Positions 27,201 through 34,897 of a stretch of 64,000 nt of DNA are shown piece by piece. Numbering within the stretch: the stretch's first letter is position 1; every line of letters begins with the position of its first letter. The position numbers and the translations under genes were made by a program. The DNA is from Methylacidiphilales bacterium. GTDB lineage: Bacteria > Verrucomicrobiota > Verrucomicrobiia > Methylacidiphilales > UBA1321. The stretch covers positions 26,528 through 90,527 of the forward strand of contig JAJSLK010000063.1 in NCBI GenBank assembly GCA_021272165.1, written 5' to 3'. The notes beneath the pieces are model-generated. The model was not told the origin of the DNA, did no database searches, and saw only the letters and a list, made by a program, of their open reading frames with translations.

Positions 27201-27254
27201 AGACTCAAAATCTGAGTTTTGAGTCTGTGGCGTCTGCCATTTCGCCACACTGGC
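27201..27254 (-). repeat. Partial tRNA-Leu copy with palindromic core: candidate attachment site
   Basis: 27217-27254 matches the 5' half of tRNA-Leu (9917-9954) at 36 of 38 bases, from the anticodon loop to the first base of the tRNA. The adjoining bases form a perfect inverted repeat AGACTCAAAA-N6-TTTTGAGTCT (27201-27226) centred on the anticodon-loop sequence, as in integrase core sites. It delimits an island with the intact tRNA at the other end. No integrase gene remains between the two copies. Confidence 0.65.
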
Positions 27255-27316
27255 GCGCAATCTTCATTATGCCGCAGTCCCGCATCGGGACAAGGAAAGG
27301 CGGGCGTCCCGACTGG

Positions 27317-28636
27317 CTAAATCCGGCTCTGGAAGAACCGTCCGATGCGGTTGGCGACGAATTCGAGCATCGGCGGCGTGAGGCCGGGATAGACGCCGAT
27401 GAAGAGCGTCTGGTTCATGATGGTGTCGGTGCCGATGAGCTCGCCGTGGACGCGGCGCGGGATGTCCTGGAAGCCGGGCTGCTTGAGGATGTTGCCGCCG
27501 AAGACGAGGCGCGTTTCGATCTTGGCTTCCTCGAGCCAGAGGATGAAGTCGCGGCGATTGATATGGGGCTTGAGCGTAATGGGAAACCCGAACCACGAGG
27601 GATCGGCCTTCGCTGGGACCGTGGGCAGGATGAGATGCTCCTCCCAAACCTTGAGCCGCTCAAAATAAAACGCGGCGTTTTTGCGGCGCGCGGCGATGAA
27701 GGAGGGAAGCTTGTTGAATTGGGCGCAGCCGATGGCGGCCTGCATTTCGCTGACTTTGAGATTATAGCCGAGATTGGAGTAGATGTACTTGTGGTCGTAG
27801 CCAAACGGGAGGGAGCCGAGCTGCCAGCCAAAGCGCTTGCCGCAGGTGTCGCTGACGCCCGGTTCGCACCAGCAGTCGCGGCCCCAGTCGCGGACGGAGA
27901 GGCAGGTTTTGCGAACGCCGCCCTGGTTGACGATGACCATGCCGCCCTCGCCGAGGGTCATGTGATGCGCGGGATAAAAGGAGATCGATGACATGGCACC
28001 GAAGGTGCCGACGAACTTGCCGTCCCAAGTCGAGCCGAGCGCATCGCAGCCGTCCTCGAGGAGCCAGAGGTTGTGCTTTTGGGCGATGGCAACGAGCGCG
28101 TCCATGTCGCAGGGGATGCCGACGGTGTGAGGCACGAAGATCGCGCGGGTTTTCGGTCCGATGGCCGCTTCGACCTGGCTGACGTCGATGTCGTAAACGC
28201 CGGGCTGGCAATCAACGAAGACCGGAACGAGGCCGTTCTGGACGAGCGGCGTGAGCGTGGTGGGAAAGGTGACGGCGGGTGTGATGACCTCGTCGCCGCG
28301 GCGCAGGCCGTCCTTGATCTGCGGGCTGAGGAGCGTGGCGATCATGAGGAGATTCGCGGATGAGCCCGAATTGACGAGGTAGGCGGCGTTGCTGCCGAAG
28401 TAGTCGCGCATCAATTTCTCGAAGCGATTGGCGAAGGGGCCCGCAGTCAGCCAGAAATCGAGGATACTCTCGGCGCCGAGCCGCAGCTCCTCGTCATCGT
28501 AAACGCGGCCGGCATAGGGCACCTTGGTCTCGCCGGGGACAAAAGGCTTCGGGGCGTGGGCCACCTCGTAGTACCGGGCGACCAGGCGCAGGATTTCCTC
28601 GCGCAATTGCGCAGCGGTGGGATCGGGAGAATTCAT
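27317..28636 (-). CDS. ddhC: CDP-4-keto-6-deoxy-D-glucose 3-dehydrase (RfbH/DdhC)
   Basis: A 439-residue PLP/PMP-dependent member of the DegT aminotransferase fold. The active-site segment SFYPAHHMTLGEGG has histidine where aminotransferases have the Schiff-base lysine, the hallmark of the E1 dehydrase. The Fe-S cysteine set is visible in CWCEPGVSDTCGKRFGWQ. It removes the C3 hydroxyl of CDP-4-keto-6-deoxyglucose with a reductase partner (DdhD), which is not seen in this window. Divergent from ddhB across an 83-bp gap; the 3' end lies 60 bp from the tRNA-like att copy. Confidence 0.93.
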   Translation of the reverse strand: MNSPDPTAAQLREEILRLVARYYEVAHAPKPFVPGETKVPYAGRVYDDEELRLGAESILDFWLTAGPFANRFEKLMRDYFGSNAAYLVNSGSSANLLMIATLLSPQIKDGLRRGDEVITPAVTFPTTLTPLVQNGLVPVFVDCQPGVYDIDVSQVEAAIGPKTRAIFVPHTVGIPCDMDALVAIAQKHNLWLLEDGCDALGSTWDGKFVGTFGAMSSISFYPAHHMTLGEGGMVIVNQGGVRKTCLSVRDWGRDCWCEPGVSDTCGKRFGWQLGSLPFGYDHKYIYSNLGYNLKVSEMQAAIGCAQFNKLPSFIAARRKNAAFYFERLKVWEEHLILPTVPAKADPSWFGFPITLKPHINRRDFILWLEEAKIETRLVFGGNILKQPGFQDIPRRVHGELIGTDTIMNQTLFIGVYPGLTPPMLEFVANRIGRFFQSRI

Positions 28637-28666
28637 GATCGTCGCGAGGGACTGAAGCTACTATAT

Positions 28667-28686
28667 AGAGGCTATCCGAAAATTAG
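28667..28686 (+). repeat. Solo copy of a MITE terminal repeat
   Basis: agaggctatccgaaaattag matches the 20-bp terminal repeat of the MITE at 32863-33126 with one or two changes. Only one end is visible in the ddhC-ddhB spacer. Confidence 0.45.
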
Positions 28687-28712
28687 GCGGCCTTGCGATG
28701 CAAAAGCCGCCT
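28685..28712 (+). promoter_or_regulatory. Hairpin in the ddhB leader
   Basis: AGGCGGC (28685-28691) and GCCGCCT (28706-28712) form a 7-bp GC stem ending 8 bp before the ddhB ATG. It could limit ribosome access. Confidence 0.35.
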
Positions 28713-28719
28713 CTGGGTT

Positions 28720-29817
28720 ATGCCTTTCGATTTTTCCATCTATTCCGGCAGGCGCGTGCTGGTGACCGGCCACACCGGCTTCAAAGGCGCGTGGCTTTGC
28801 GAATGGCTGCTTGGTCTCGGAGCAGAGGTGCACGGGTTGGCGTTGCCTGCCGCGGAACCGTCTCTCTTTTTCGCGCTCGAATTGGATCGTCGGATAAAGC
28901 ATGCGATCCAGGACATCCGTCATTTTGCCGAACTGGCCGAAACGGTACGGCGGCTGAAGCCCGATTTCATTTTCCATCTTGCGGCACAGGCGCTTGTGCG
29001 CGTTTCCTACCGCGAACCGGTGCCGACTTTTGCCACCAATGCACTCGGCACGGCGCATCTTCTGGAAGCGGTTCGCACGGCCCATTTTCCCTGCACGATC
29101 GTGGCGATCACGACCGACAAATGCTACGAAAACGACGGGCGCCCGCGCCGGTTCAAGGAAAGCGATCCGCTGGGCGGGCACGATCCCTACAGCGCCAGCA
29201 AGGCCGCGGCGGAAATCGTCATCGCCTCCTATCGCGATTCCCTCTTTGCCCACGGAACAGACGTAGCGCTCGCGTCGGCCCGGGCGGGAAATGTGATCGG
29301 CGGCGGCGACTGGGCGGAAGACCGGCTCGTGCCCGACTGCATCCGCGCCTTGTCTGTCAACAACCCTATTCCGGTGCGCAATCCCGGCTTCACGCGGCCC
29401 TGGCAGCATGTGCTCGAGCCAGTCAGCGGTTATCTGCTCCTTGGCGCCAAGCTCGAGGCGGCACGCGCTAAAAAGGATGCAGCGGAGGTCGCGCGTTATG
29501 CGCAGGCTTTTAACTTCGGACCCGAACCTGAGGCGAATCGCACCGTGTGCGATTTGACCGAGGAGGTTCTGCGTCACTGGCCAGGCCGTTGGGAACAGGC
29601 GACACAGGAAAAACATCTCAGGGAAGCACCGCTGCTGAGTCTGGACATCGCCAAGGCGAAGGAAATCCTCGGCTGGCATCCGCGTTGGAATTTCTCCGAG
29701 ACGGTCGCACAGACGATGGCGTGGTATCGGGAATACGAGGCAAAAAAATCAGCCGCCGCCTCGATGATTGATTTTACGCAGAAGCAGCTTCGCGCCTATA
29801 CTGAACGCACCGATTAG
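28720..29817 (+). CDS. ddhB: CDP-glucose 4,6-dehydratase
   Basis: ATG 28720 (MPFDFSIYSGRRVLVTGHTGFKGAW) is preferred over 28693, giving 365 residues, as usual. The Rossmann motif TGHTGFKG is characteristic of this dehydratase. TTDKCYEN follows, then the catalytic YSASK and SARAGNVIGGGDWAEDRLVPD, a family signature. It converts CDP-glucose to CDP-4-keto-6-deoxyglucose with NAD+, between DdhA and DdhC. The three genes are dispersed around an AT-rich insertion, but all lie within 4.6 kb. Confidence 0.94.
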   Translation: MPFDFSIYSGRRVLVTGHTGFKGAWLCEWLLGLGAEVHGLALPAAEPSLFFALELDRRIKHAIQDIRHFAELAETVRRLKPDFIFHLAAQALVRVSYREPVPTFATNALGTAHLLEAVRTAHFPCTIVAITTDKCYENDGRPRRFKESDPLGGHDPYSASKAAAEIVIASYRDSLFAHGTDVALASARAGNVIGGGDWAEDRLVPDCIRALSVNNPIPVRNPGFTRPWQHVLEPVSGYLLLGAKLEAARAKKDAAEVARYAQAFNFGPEPEANRTVCDLTEEVLRHWPGRWEQATQEKHLREAPLLSLDIAKAKEILGWHPRWNFSETVAQTMAWYREYEAKKSAAASMIDFTQKQLRAYTERTD

Positions 29818-29884
29818 GTGACTAAACTGACTCTATCCATTAATCGATCCCTCCACGTTGTAACCGGCCAGCCTAAGGGGTGGG

Positions 29885-30475
29885 CTACCTAGGCCGAAAA
29901 TATCCCAGTATACTTATTTTGGGATTTCGTACACACCATTGAAGGTGAGTCATCGAATGGAGTTTTGAGCCTTCAAAGAGAAAGCCTCCCTCCATAAAGG
30001 GTGCTCTTACAGTATCGAATGAAGGCTGTTTCTCTCTCGCTCTCATCGAATGAAGGTAATTAATAACTGCGCAATCGAGCTTCCGCTTTACCAAATCCAC
30101 ATCCGTTGGATCACCCGGTTCGTTTTTGGGCATTTTCATTTTGGCAAGCCTAAAGGATTCTTGGCAGGGAGCATAGGCTCCCTTTAGAATTTCCAAGGAT
30201 TCATATTGAGTTAGGTCCAGACAATTTCCCGGATCAATAATAGCGCCAATCACAAACGGTCTTTTAATCCGGCTCTTGGATGAGCCGGGAGTATCCTTGA
30301 GAAAATTGGCCCAATGAAGTGCACGGGAATAAGAATTTTCCCAGAAATATGCTCCTTCTCCGAGCCAATCAAACCTATTGGTGCTTACACGAATCTCATC
30401 CTGTCCGCGAAGAATGGATTCGCCGGTCGTTTCATCGCAACCGTGATACCCCAAAACCCAAGCGGCGTGCCGCAT
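29885..30475 (-). CDS. Putative PARP/ADP-ribosyltransferase-like toxin of a two-gene module
   Basis: A 196-residue protein. LGYHGCDETTGESILRG at the start and WLGEGAYFWENSYSRALHWA (about residues 37-56) match the H...GxGxYF pattern of PARP-type ADP-ribosyltransferases, where H and Y hold NAD+. VIGAIIDPGNCLDL and FDTVRAPFMEGG follow, and the C-terminus (CVRNPKISILGYFRP) is well defined. I recognise the pattern from uncharacterised bacterial proteins of about 190 residues, but a named family is not claimed. The start is 4 bp after the stop of a 56-residue gene that looks like an antitoxin. The DNA is AT-rich between ddhB and ddhA. Confidence 0.6.
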   Translation of the reverse strand: MRHAAWVLGYHGCDETTGESILRGQDEIRVSTNRFDWLGEGAYFWENSYSRALHWANFLKDTPGSSKSRIKRPFVIGAIIDPGNCLDLTQYESLEILKGAYAPCQESFRLAKMKMPKNEPGDPTDVDLVKRKLDCAVINYLHSMRAREKQPSFDTVRAPFMEGGFLFEGSKLHSMTHLQWCVRNPKISILGYFRPR

Positions 30476-30479
30476 TTTC

Positions 30480-30650
30480 TTAACGATATTGAGCGGTTAG
30501 GTGCTTACCATCCTTCGAAAGAATCCCCGCAGAAATCAGGAAGGCTCGTGCTCTTTTCGGACTGGAATTGACCTTTGCAGCGGCACGTTTCATCACTCGA
30601 ATCTCACGAAGTGCTTCCTGCTTGGTTATGGTCGAGTATCCAGTTGTCAT
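30480..30650 (-). CDS. Small putative antitoxin (56 residues)
   Basis: The ATG at 30650 opens MTTGYSTITKQEALREIR..., ending RARAFLISAGILSKDGKHLTAQYR before TAA at 30480-30482. The C-terminal LxxAGILxxDGKLxxxYR pattern is common in small proteins encoded just before toxin-like genes. It is basic and probably helical. The 4-bp gap to the PARP-like gene implies translational coupling, the gene order expected for a type II toxin-antitoxin operon (antitoxin first). Confidence 0.55.
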   Translation of the reverse strand: MTTGYSTITKQEALREIRVMKRAAAKVNSSPKRARAFLISAGILSKDGKHLTAQYR

Positions 30651-30807
30651 CGGTTTATTTCCTTAAGCAACTCATAAGCCACATTCAACCGCATCGCCCA
30701 TCGGGACTTATTACCGAGGCAAGATCGGCCCGAAAAGCTAAAATTCAATTTATTTCAGTCTCTTGGCGGTACTGAAAAATCCATTTTGCCTTGACGTAAC
30801 GCCGGGT

Positions 30808-30848
30808 ACAAGAAGAATCCTATTAGAATCTAATTAGACTCTTCTTGT
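30808..30848. promoter_or_regulatory. 41-bp near-perfect palindrome overlapping a start codon
   Basis: Two 20-base arms (30808-30827 and 30829-30848) pair at 17 positions around A30828. The outer 9 bases (ACAAGAAGA/TCTTCTTGT) and the inner 6 (ATTAGA/TCTAAT) are perfect. The right arm runs into the GTG at 30847. Likely an operator for the small downstream regulator, or an mRNA hairpin blocking its start. Confidence 0.55.
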
Positions 30849-31041
30849 GCCTAAAATCCAAGTGATCATAAATGAGACTGTTAACCGGGTTTTAACCCAG
30901 ATGAAGGATGCTAACTTGAGAGGAACAAGCAAGTCGGAGGTCGCCTCAACCATCCTTGACGAATGGGTCTGGCACAATAGCAATCACCTCAAGGGATGGG
31001 GCATTTCTTTGACAAAGTCCACGAAAAGGCGCGGCAAATGA
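30847..31041 (+). CDS. Small ribbon-helix-helix-like protein
   Basis: A 64-residue protein from GTG 30847. PKIQVIINETVNRVLTQMKDANLRGTSKSEVASTILDEWV has the strand-helix-helix layout and the GxSxSEVA turn of CopG/RHH regulators, followed by a basic tail. It starts within a 41-bp palindrome, which suggests autoregulation. AT-rich DNA with the toxin-antitoxin-like pair next door indicates recent transfer. It may be a solitary antitoxin or regulator. Confidence 0.55.
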   Translation: MPKIQVIINETVNRVLTQMKDANLRGTSKSEVASTILDEWVWHNSNHLKGWGISLTKSTKRRGK

Positions 31042-31065
31042 ACGCCTCTGGAAGCTTGAAAATAA

Positions 31066-31848
31066 TTATACATCCTTCCAGAGTTTCCACGGCGGATTGC
31101 CCTGGGCCCAAAGCTTGTTGAGCACCTCGACTTCGCGCAGGTTGTCCATGCATTGCCAATAGCCGTCATGCCGGAAGGCCTGGAGCTTGCCCGCCTCGGC
31201 GACCTTGGGCAGCGCATCGAATTCGAAAATTGTGCCGTCGCCGGGAAGGTAGTCGACGATTTTCTTGTTCAGGACAAAGAATCCGCCGTTGATGTAGCCG
31301 GCCTCGGTGTCGGGTTTTTCGCGGAAGCTGGTGACCGCGTCACCGGAAAGGCTCAATTCGCCAAACCGGCCGGTGGGCCGGACGGCGGTGAGCGTCGCCA
31401 GACCCTGATGGGCGCGATGAAATTTGATCAGCTCGGGCAGGTTGATGTTGCTCAAACCATCGCCGTAGGTGAGAAGAAATTCGTCATCGGGAATGTGGGC
31501 GAGGGCGCGTTTAACGCGGCCGCCGGTAAGCGTTTCCTGCCCCGTATCGAGCAGCGTGACCTGCCAGTCTTCCTCCCCATGCTGGTTGTGCCAGGTGACC
31601 TCCGGAATCGGCCCGAGCCGCAGCGTGACGTCGCTGCTGTACCACTGATAATTGCGGAAGTAGTCCTTGATGACCTCGCCCTTGTAGCCGAGGCAGAGGA
31701 TGAATTCCTTGAATCCATAATGGGCGTAGAACTTCATGATGTGCCAGAGAATCGGGCGGTTGCCGATCGGCACCATCGGCTTGGGGCGAAATTCGGTCTC
31801 CTCGCGCAGGCGCGTGCCGAGTCCGCCACAAAGAATTACGACTTTCAT
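31066..31848 (-). CDS. ddhA: Glucose-1-phosphate cytidylyltransferase
   Basis: A 260-residue protein. The N-terminal signature MKVVILCGGLGTRLREETEFRPKPM is that of RfbF/DdhA (LREET distinguishes it from dTTP enzymes). LTYGDGLSNI binds the metal, and GYINGGFFVLN and HDGYWQCMDNLREVE are typical. It makes CDP-glucose from glucose-1-phosphate and CTP, the first step towards CDP-3,6-dideoxyhexoses. It is followed after 6 bp by ... the glycosyltransferase located upstream on the same strand (stop 31855), so the two form one operon with the GT2 gene first. Confidence 0.95.
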   Translation of the reverse strand: MKVVILCGGLGTRLREETEFRPKPMVPIGNRPILWHIMKFYAHYGFKEFILCLGYKGEVIKDYFRNYQWYSSDVTLRLGPIPEVTWHNQHGEEDWQVTLLDTGQETLTGGRVKRALAHIPDDEFLLTYGDGLSNINLPELIKFHRAHQGLATLTAVRPTGRFGELSLSGDAVTSFREKPDTEAGYINGGFFVLNKKIVDYLPGDGTIFEFDALPKVAEAGKLQAFRHDGYWQCMDNLREVEVLNKLWAQGNPPWKLWKDV

Positions 31849-31854
31849 GATGCG

Positions 31855-32847
31855 TCAGGGTTCAAAGTTGATCCGTTCCAGCTCGACCACATATGGCCGT
31901 TTCTGGACCTGGGTGTGGATCGCGCCGATATACTCGCCAAGAATGCCGATAAAGAAAAGCTGCACGGAGCCGAAAAAGAAGAGGCCGATTTCGAGCGGCG
32001 CCAGGCCGAGGCTGAACTTGTCCCAGTAAAGCAGCTTGAAAACAAAGTAGCCAAGCGCGATGCAAAGACTCATCAGCGATACGGCAAAGCCAAGCATGGT
32101 GGCGAGCCGCAACGGCACCTTTGAGTGGTTGGTGATGCCGAGCATGGCCATGTCGTAGAGCCGGTAAAAATTGTTGCTGGTGATGCCACGCTTCCGCACC
32201 GGCTGATGATAGGGAATCTTGGCGGCGGGAAATCCGATTTCCGAGACGAGCCCGCGGAAATAGGGATAGGGATCCTCCATCTCGGCGAGAATATCGACGA
32301 AACGGCGGTCATAGAGGCCGAACCCGGTCGCGTTCTTGTTGAGCTCGATCTCGGCCAACCGCGTGACCAGCTCGTAATAGAGCCGGCGGATGGTGAAAAA
32401 GATGATCGATTCCTCGCTGTCCTGCTTGACCGCCACGACAATCAGAAATCCCTCCTCCCACTTCTTGAGGAATTCCTTGATCAGCTCGGGCGGGTCCTGC
32501 AAATCAGAAACGAGGCTGATGACGGCATCGCCTTTCGCCTGCAACATCGCGTGATAAGGCGAGCGGATGTGGCCAAAGTTGCGCGCGTTGACGATGACCT
32601 TGACGTTTTTGTCCTGCGCGGCGATCTCCCGCAAAATGGCCACCGTGCGGTCCTGCGATGCGTTGTCGATGAAGATGTGCTCGTAGCGGTAGCGGCCGAT
32701 CTCCTGGAAGATTTTTTTGACCTGCTCGTAGCATTCGCGGACGTTGCCCTCCTCATTGTAGCAGCCGCTGACGACACTGATGAGCTTGGGCTTCCCGTCG
32801 GACGCGGAAATTGAAGAAGGGACAATGCAGGCGGAGGTTCGTTCCAT
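31855..32847 (-). CDS. Family 2 glycosyltransferase, polyprenyl-phosphate type (GtrB/DPM1-like)
   Basis: Start chosen at ATG 32847; the in-frame extension to 33039 only translates a MITE. The 330-residue protein has a GT-A domain with SVVSGCYNEEGNVRECYEQV, FIDNASQDRT and SLVSDLQDPPELI (metal-binding D-x-D-like DLQD). YHQPVRKRGITSNNFYRLYDMA follows, then two C-terminal membrane helices (LATMLGFAVSLMSLCIALGYFVFKLL and EIGLFFFGSVQLFFIGILGEYIGAI). It transfers a hexose to undecaprenyl phosphate or to a lipid-linked acceptor. Co-directional with ddhA. Confidence 0.9.
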   Translation of the reverse strand: MERTSACIVPSSISASDGKPKLISVVSGCYNEEGNVRECYEQVKKIFQEIGRYRYEHIFIDNASQDRTVAILREIAAQDKNVKVIVNARNFGHIRSPYHAMLQAKGDAVISLVSDLQDPPELIKEFLKKWEEGFLIVVAVKQDSEESIIFFTIRRLYYELVTRLAEIELNKNATGFGLYDRRFVDILAEMEDPYPYFRGLVSEIGFPAAKIPYHQPVRKRGITSNNFYRLYDMAMLGITNHSKVPLRLATMLGFAVSLMSLCIALGYFVFKLLYWDKFSLGLAPLEIGLFFFGSVQLFFIGILGEYIGAIHTQVQKRPYVVELERINFEP

Positions 32848-32862
32848 CCTTCTGTCTTTCCT

Positions 32863-33126
32863 AGAGGCTGTCCGAAAAATAGGCAAGGGTCGCGCCGAAA
32901 GATTTTTTGTTTTCCGGCGAGGAGTCGAATGAGGAGCATAGCCATCGCTACGTGACGAGCAAACGACAAAGCCGAAAGGCAAAAAGGCTTCGGTCCGAAG
33001 GGTAACGGCGAATTTGGAGCCGAGCTCTTCGTTGCTCACTCCTTACAAACCGCGGAGGGTATGCTCGTCGTTCGGGCCTCGATTCGACCCATCACGCGAC
33101 CCCTGTCTATTTTTCGGATAGCCTCT
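32863..33126. mobile_element. MITE, 264 bp, with 20-bp terminal inverted repeats
   Basis: The left end agaggctgtccgaaaaatag and the right end ctatttttcggatagcctct are inverted copies with one mismatch. The interior has no gene. A solo end lies at 28667-28686. It sits between the GT2 start and the stop of a membrane-protein gene, and adds a spurious N-terminal extension to the GT2 frame. Confidence 0.65.
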
Positions 33127-33157
33127 GGCAAAGGATTTCAAACCGCAACGCATGTCG

Positions 33158-34897
33158 TCATGGCATGCCCTTTACTTTGGGCACATAGGGGGTCAAATCG
33201 ACGGTCGGACCATCGCGGGAGCTAAGGGTGATCCTGAGCGGGACAAGGCTTTCCAGCGTGATGAATTTGAGCTCGGGCCGCTCGGCCATCAGGCGCTCCT
33301 TTTGATCGTAGGGCGGCTCCGGGTTGTAGGCGCCGAACGGATAATAGGCATAAGTTCGCGTATATAGCTGGTCCCCCTGGGCCGTGGGCGAATAGCCCCA
33401 GGTATTGGTGATGTGGGCCACGATGGCGTAGTTGTAAGTGCCGAGCAAACTGTAAGGGATGGCGAACCGGTTCAAATTGTAAACTTTTTCCGGAATCAGC
33501 ACAGCCACCCGGTCGCCCGGTTGCAGCATCGGACGGACTTGGTCCCAATAGCGGTCCATGCCGCCGGTGAAGAGAAGTTCACGGTCGATATTCATCGCAT
33601 TGAACGACGGCGGCAGGGGACAAATCAGCATGGGAACGACCATGGTCGCGGCGCTGGCAAAGGCGGTGATTCGCCGGCCCCGCAGCGTGAAGCCCGGCGG
33701 CCGCAACAGCAGAAAAAGATGAAAGAAGAACTGAAACTGAAGCAGCTCGCGAAAAGGCCAGCGCATCGATTTGAAAAGCGGCAGATGGATCATGATTCGC
33801 GTGATCCAGAGGGGGCGCCAGATCAAAACTCCCACGAAGATCATCATGCCGAACGTGACCAGCTCCAGGCCGCGCCATTTCCATGAGCCGGTCAGGGCCG
33901 GAAGCAGACACCAGGCCGCGGCGGATGCACCCAGGGCCAGGGTGTAGGTCGTTTGGATGTCCCAATCCGGTTGAATCAACCAGACCGCGGTGCCGATGAA
34001 GAAGGCGATCGGCATTTGTCCCAGCGGGATGTTGTATGACTGCATGTCGTCCAGGCTCACGCCGTGCGCGCGCCAACTGGTGAAGAATCCTTCGACCATC
34101 GGGACGAGCAGCGGCAGCATGATGATAATGGCCAGGCCGTATCCGAGCAGCCAGCAACCGATGGGCATGATCGACCGCCGCTCCAAGCTGACGCCGAGGG
34201 CAAAAAGCGTGAAGAGGATGCTACCCGAGACGGTGGGCGAGAGATGCCCCGCCAACACCGAATGGAGCGAGGCCAGCATCACGATGATAATTCCCCGCCG
34301 CCAGGTCCGCTGCAGAATGCCGAGGGCCAGCCAGGGCAGCCCGCTGTGATTGCCGAGAAAGTTGAGCCAGCTCGCCCCCGTGGTCAGCGCCATCACGCTG
34401 TAAGTGAAGCTCAGCGTGAAAAACATGATCCAGCCGTCATTGATTTCCAGCGCCATATCGCCCCGGAGATAGTGGGCCAGACAGACGAATCCGGCCGTGG
34501 CCAGCATGAAAAAGACGAAGGCATCGACGTCGATGATGAAGAAATGAAAAGGCGTGCCGGCCAGAAGCGAGACAAGCAGATAAAGCGGATGCCACGAAAA
34601 GAAGGTCGGATCGCGCAACAAATCGTAATGGCCGCCGAAAAGGTAATCGGAAATGAAGGGCGACCGTCCCGAGAGCAATCGGTGGCCCATCCCCATGAAA
34701 AACGGGTACCCGCCATCGAGATTATCGTCGGTCAGGAAAAAGCAGGGCCGCCAGCATTGAAGCAGCGCAAAGATAAGCGCCGAGGCAAGCAGGTTGTTCC
34801 GCAATAGAATGCCCAGATGGGTTTGCCTCTTGATTCCCTCCTCGGCTTCTGGCGCAATCACCTCGCAGTAATAGCTGCATATCGTCATGGTGGGCAA
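33158..34897 (-). CDS. Large polytopic membrane protein, YfhO/glycosyltransferase-C-like
   Basis: A 579-residue protein with about ten membrane helices and a periplasmic C-terminal part. FFLTDDNLDGGYPFFMGMGHRLLSGRSPFISDYLFGG after the first helix has the acidic loop placement of GT-C/YfhO-like transferases. Downstream are LVSLLAGTPFHFF and the QSYNIPLGQMPIAFFIG loop. It probably modifies a lipid-linked or envelope glycan with the sugars made nearby. The 5' end overlaps the divergent SDR gene by 11 bp; ATG 34888 is an alternative start that nearly removes the overlap. Confidence 0.65.
   Translation of the reverse strand: MPTMTICSYYCEVIAPEAEEGIKRQTHLGILLRNNLLASALIFALLQCWRPCFFLTDDNLDGGYPFFMGMGHRLLSGRSPFISDYLFGGHYDLLRDPTFFSWHPLYLLVSLLAGTPFHFFIIDVDAFVFFMLATAGFVCLAHYLRGDMALEINDGWIMFFTLSFTYSVMALTTGASWLNFLGNHSGLPWLALGILQRTWRRGIIIVMLASLHSVLAGHLSPTVSGSILFTLFALGVSLERRSIMPIGCWLLGYGLAIIIMLPLLVPMVEGFFTSWRAHGVSLDDMQSYNIPLGQMPIAFFIGTAVWLIQPDWDIQTTYTLALGASAAAWCLLPALTGSWKWRGLELVTFGMMIFVGVLIWRPLWITRIMIHLPLFKSMRWPFRELLQFQFFFHLFLLLRPPGFTLRGRRITAFASAATMVVPMLICPLPPSFNAMNIDRELLFTGGMDRYWDQVRPMLQPGDRVAVLIPEKVYNLNRFAIPYSLLGTYNYAIVAHITNTWGYSPTAQGDQLYTRTYAYYPFGAYNPEPPYDQKERLMAERPELKFITLESLVPLRITLSSRDGPTVDLTPYVPKVKGMP

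Noticed and set aside
32848-33039. N-terminal extension of the GT2 glycosyltransferase
   Set aside because: The added 64 residues only translate the MITE; the family start fits ATG 32847.
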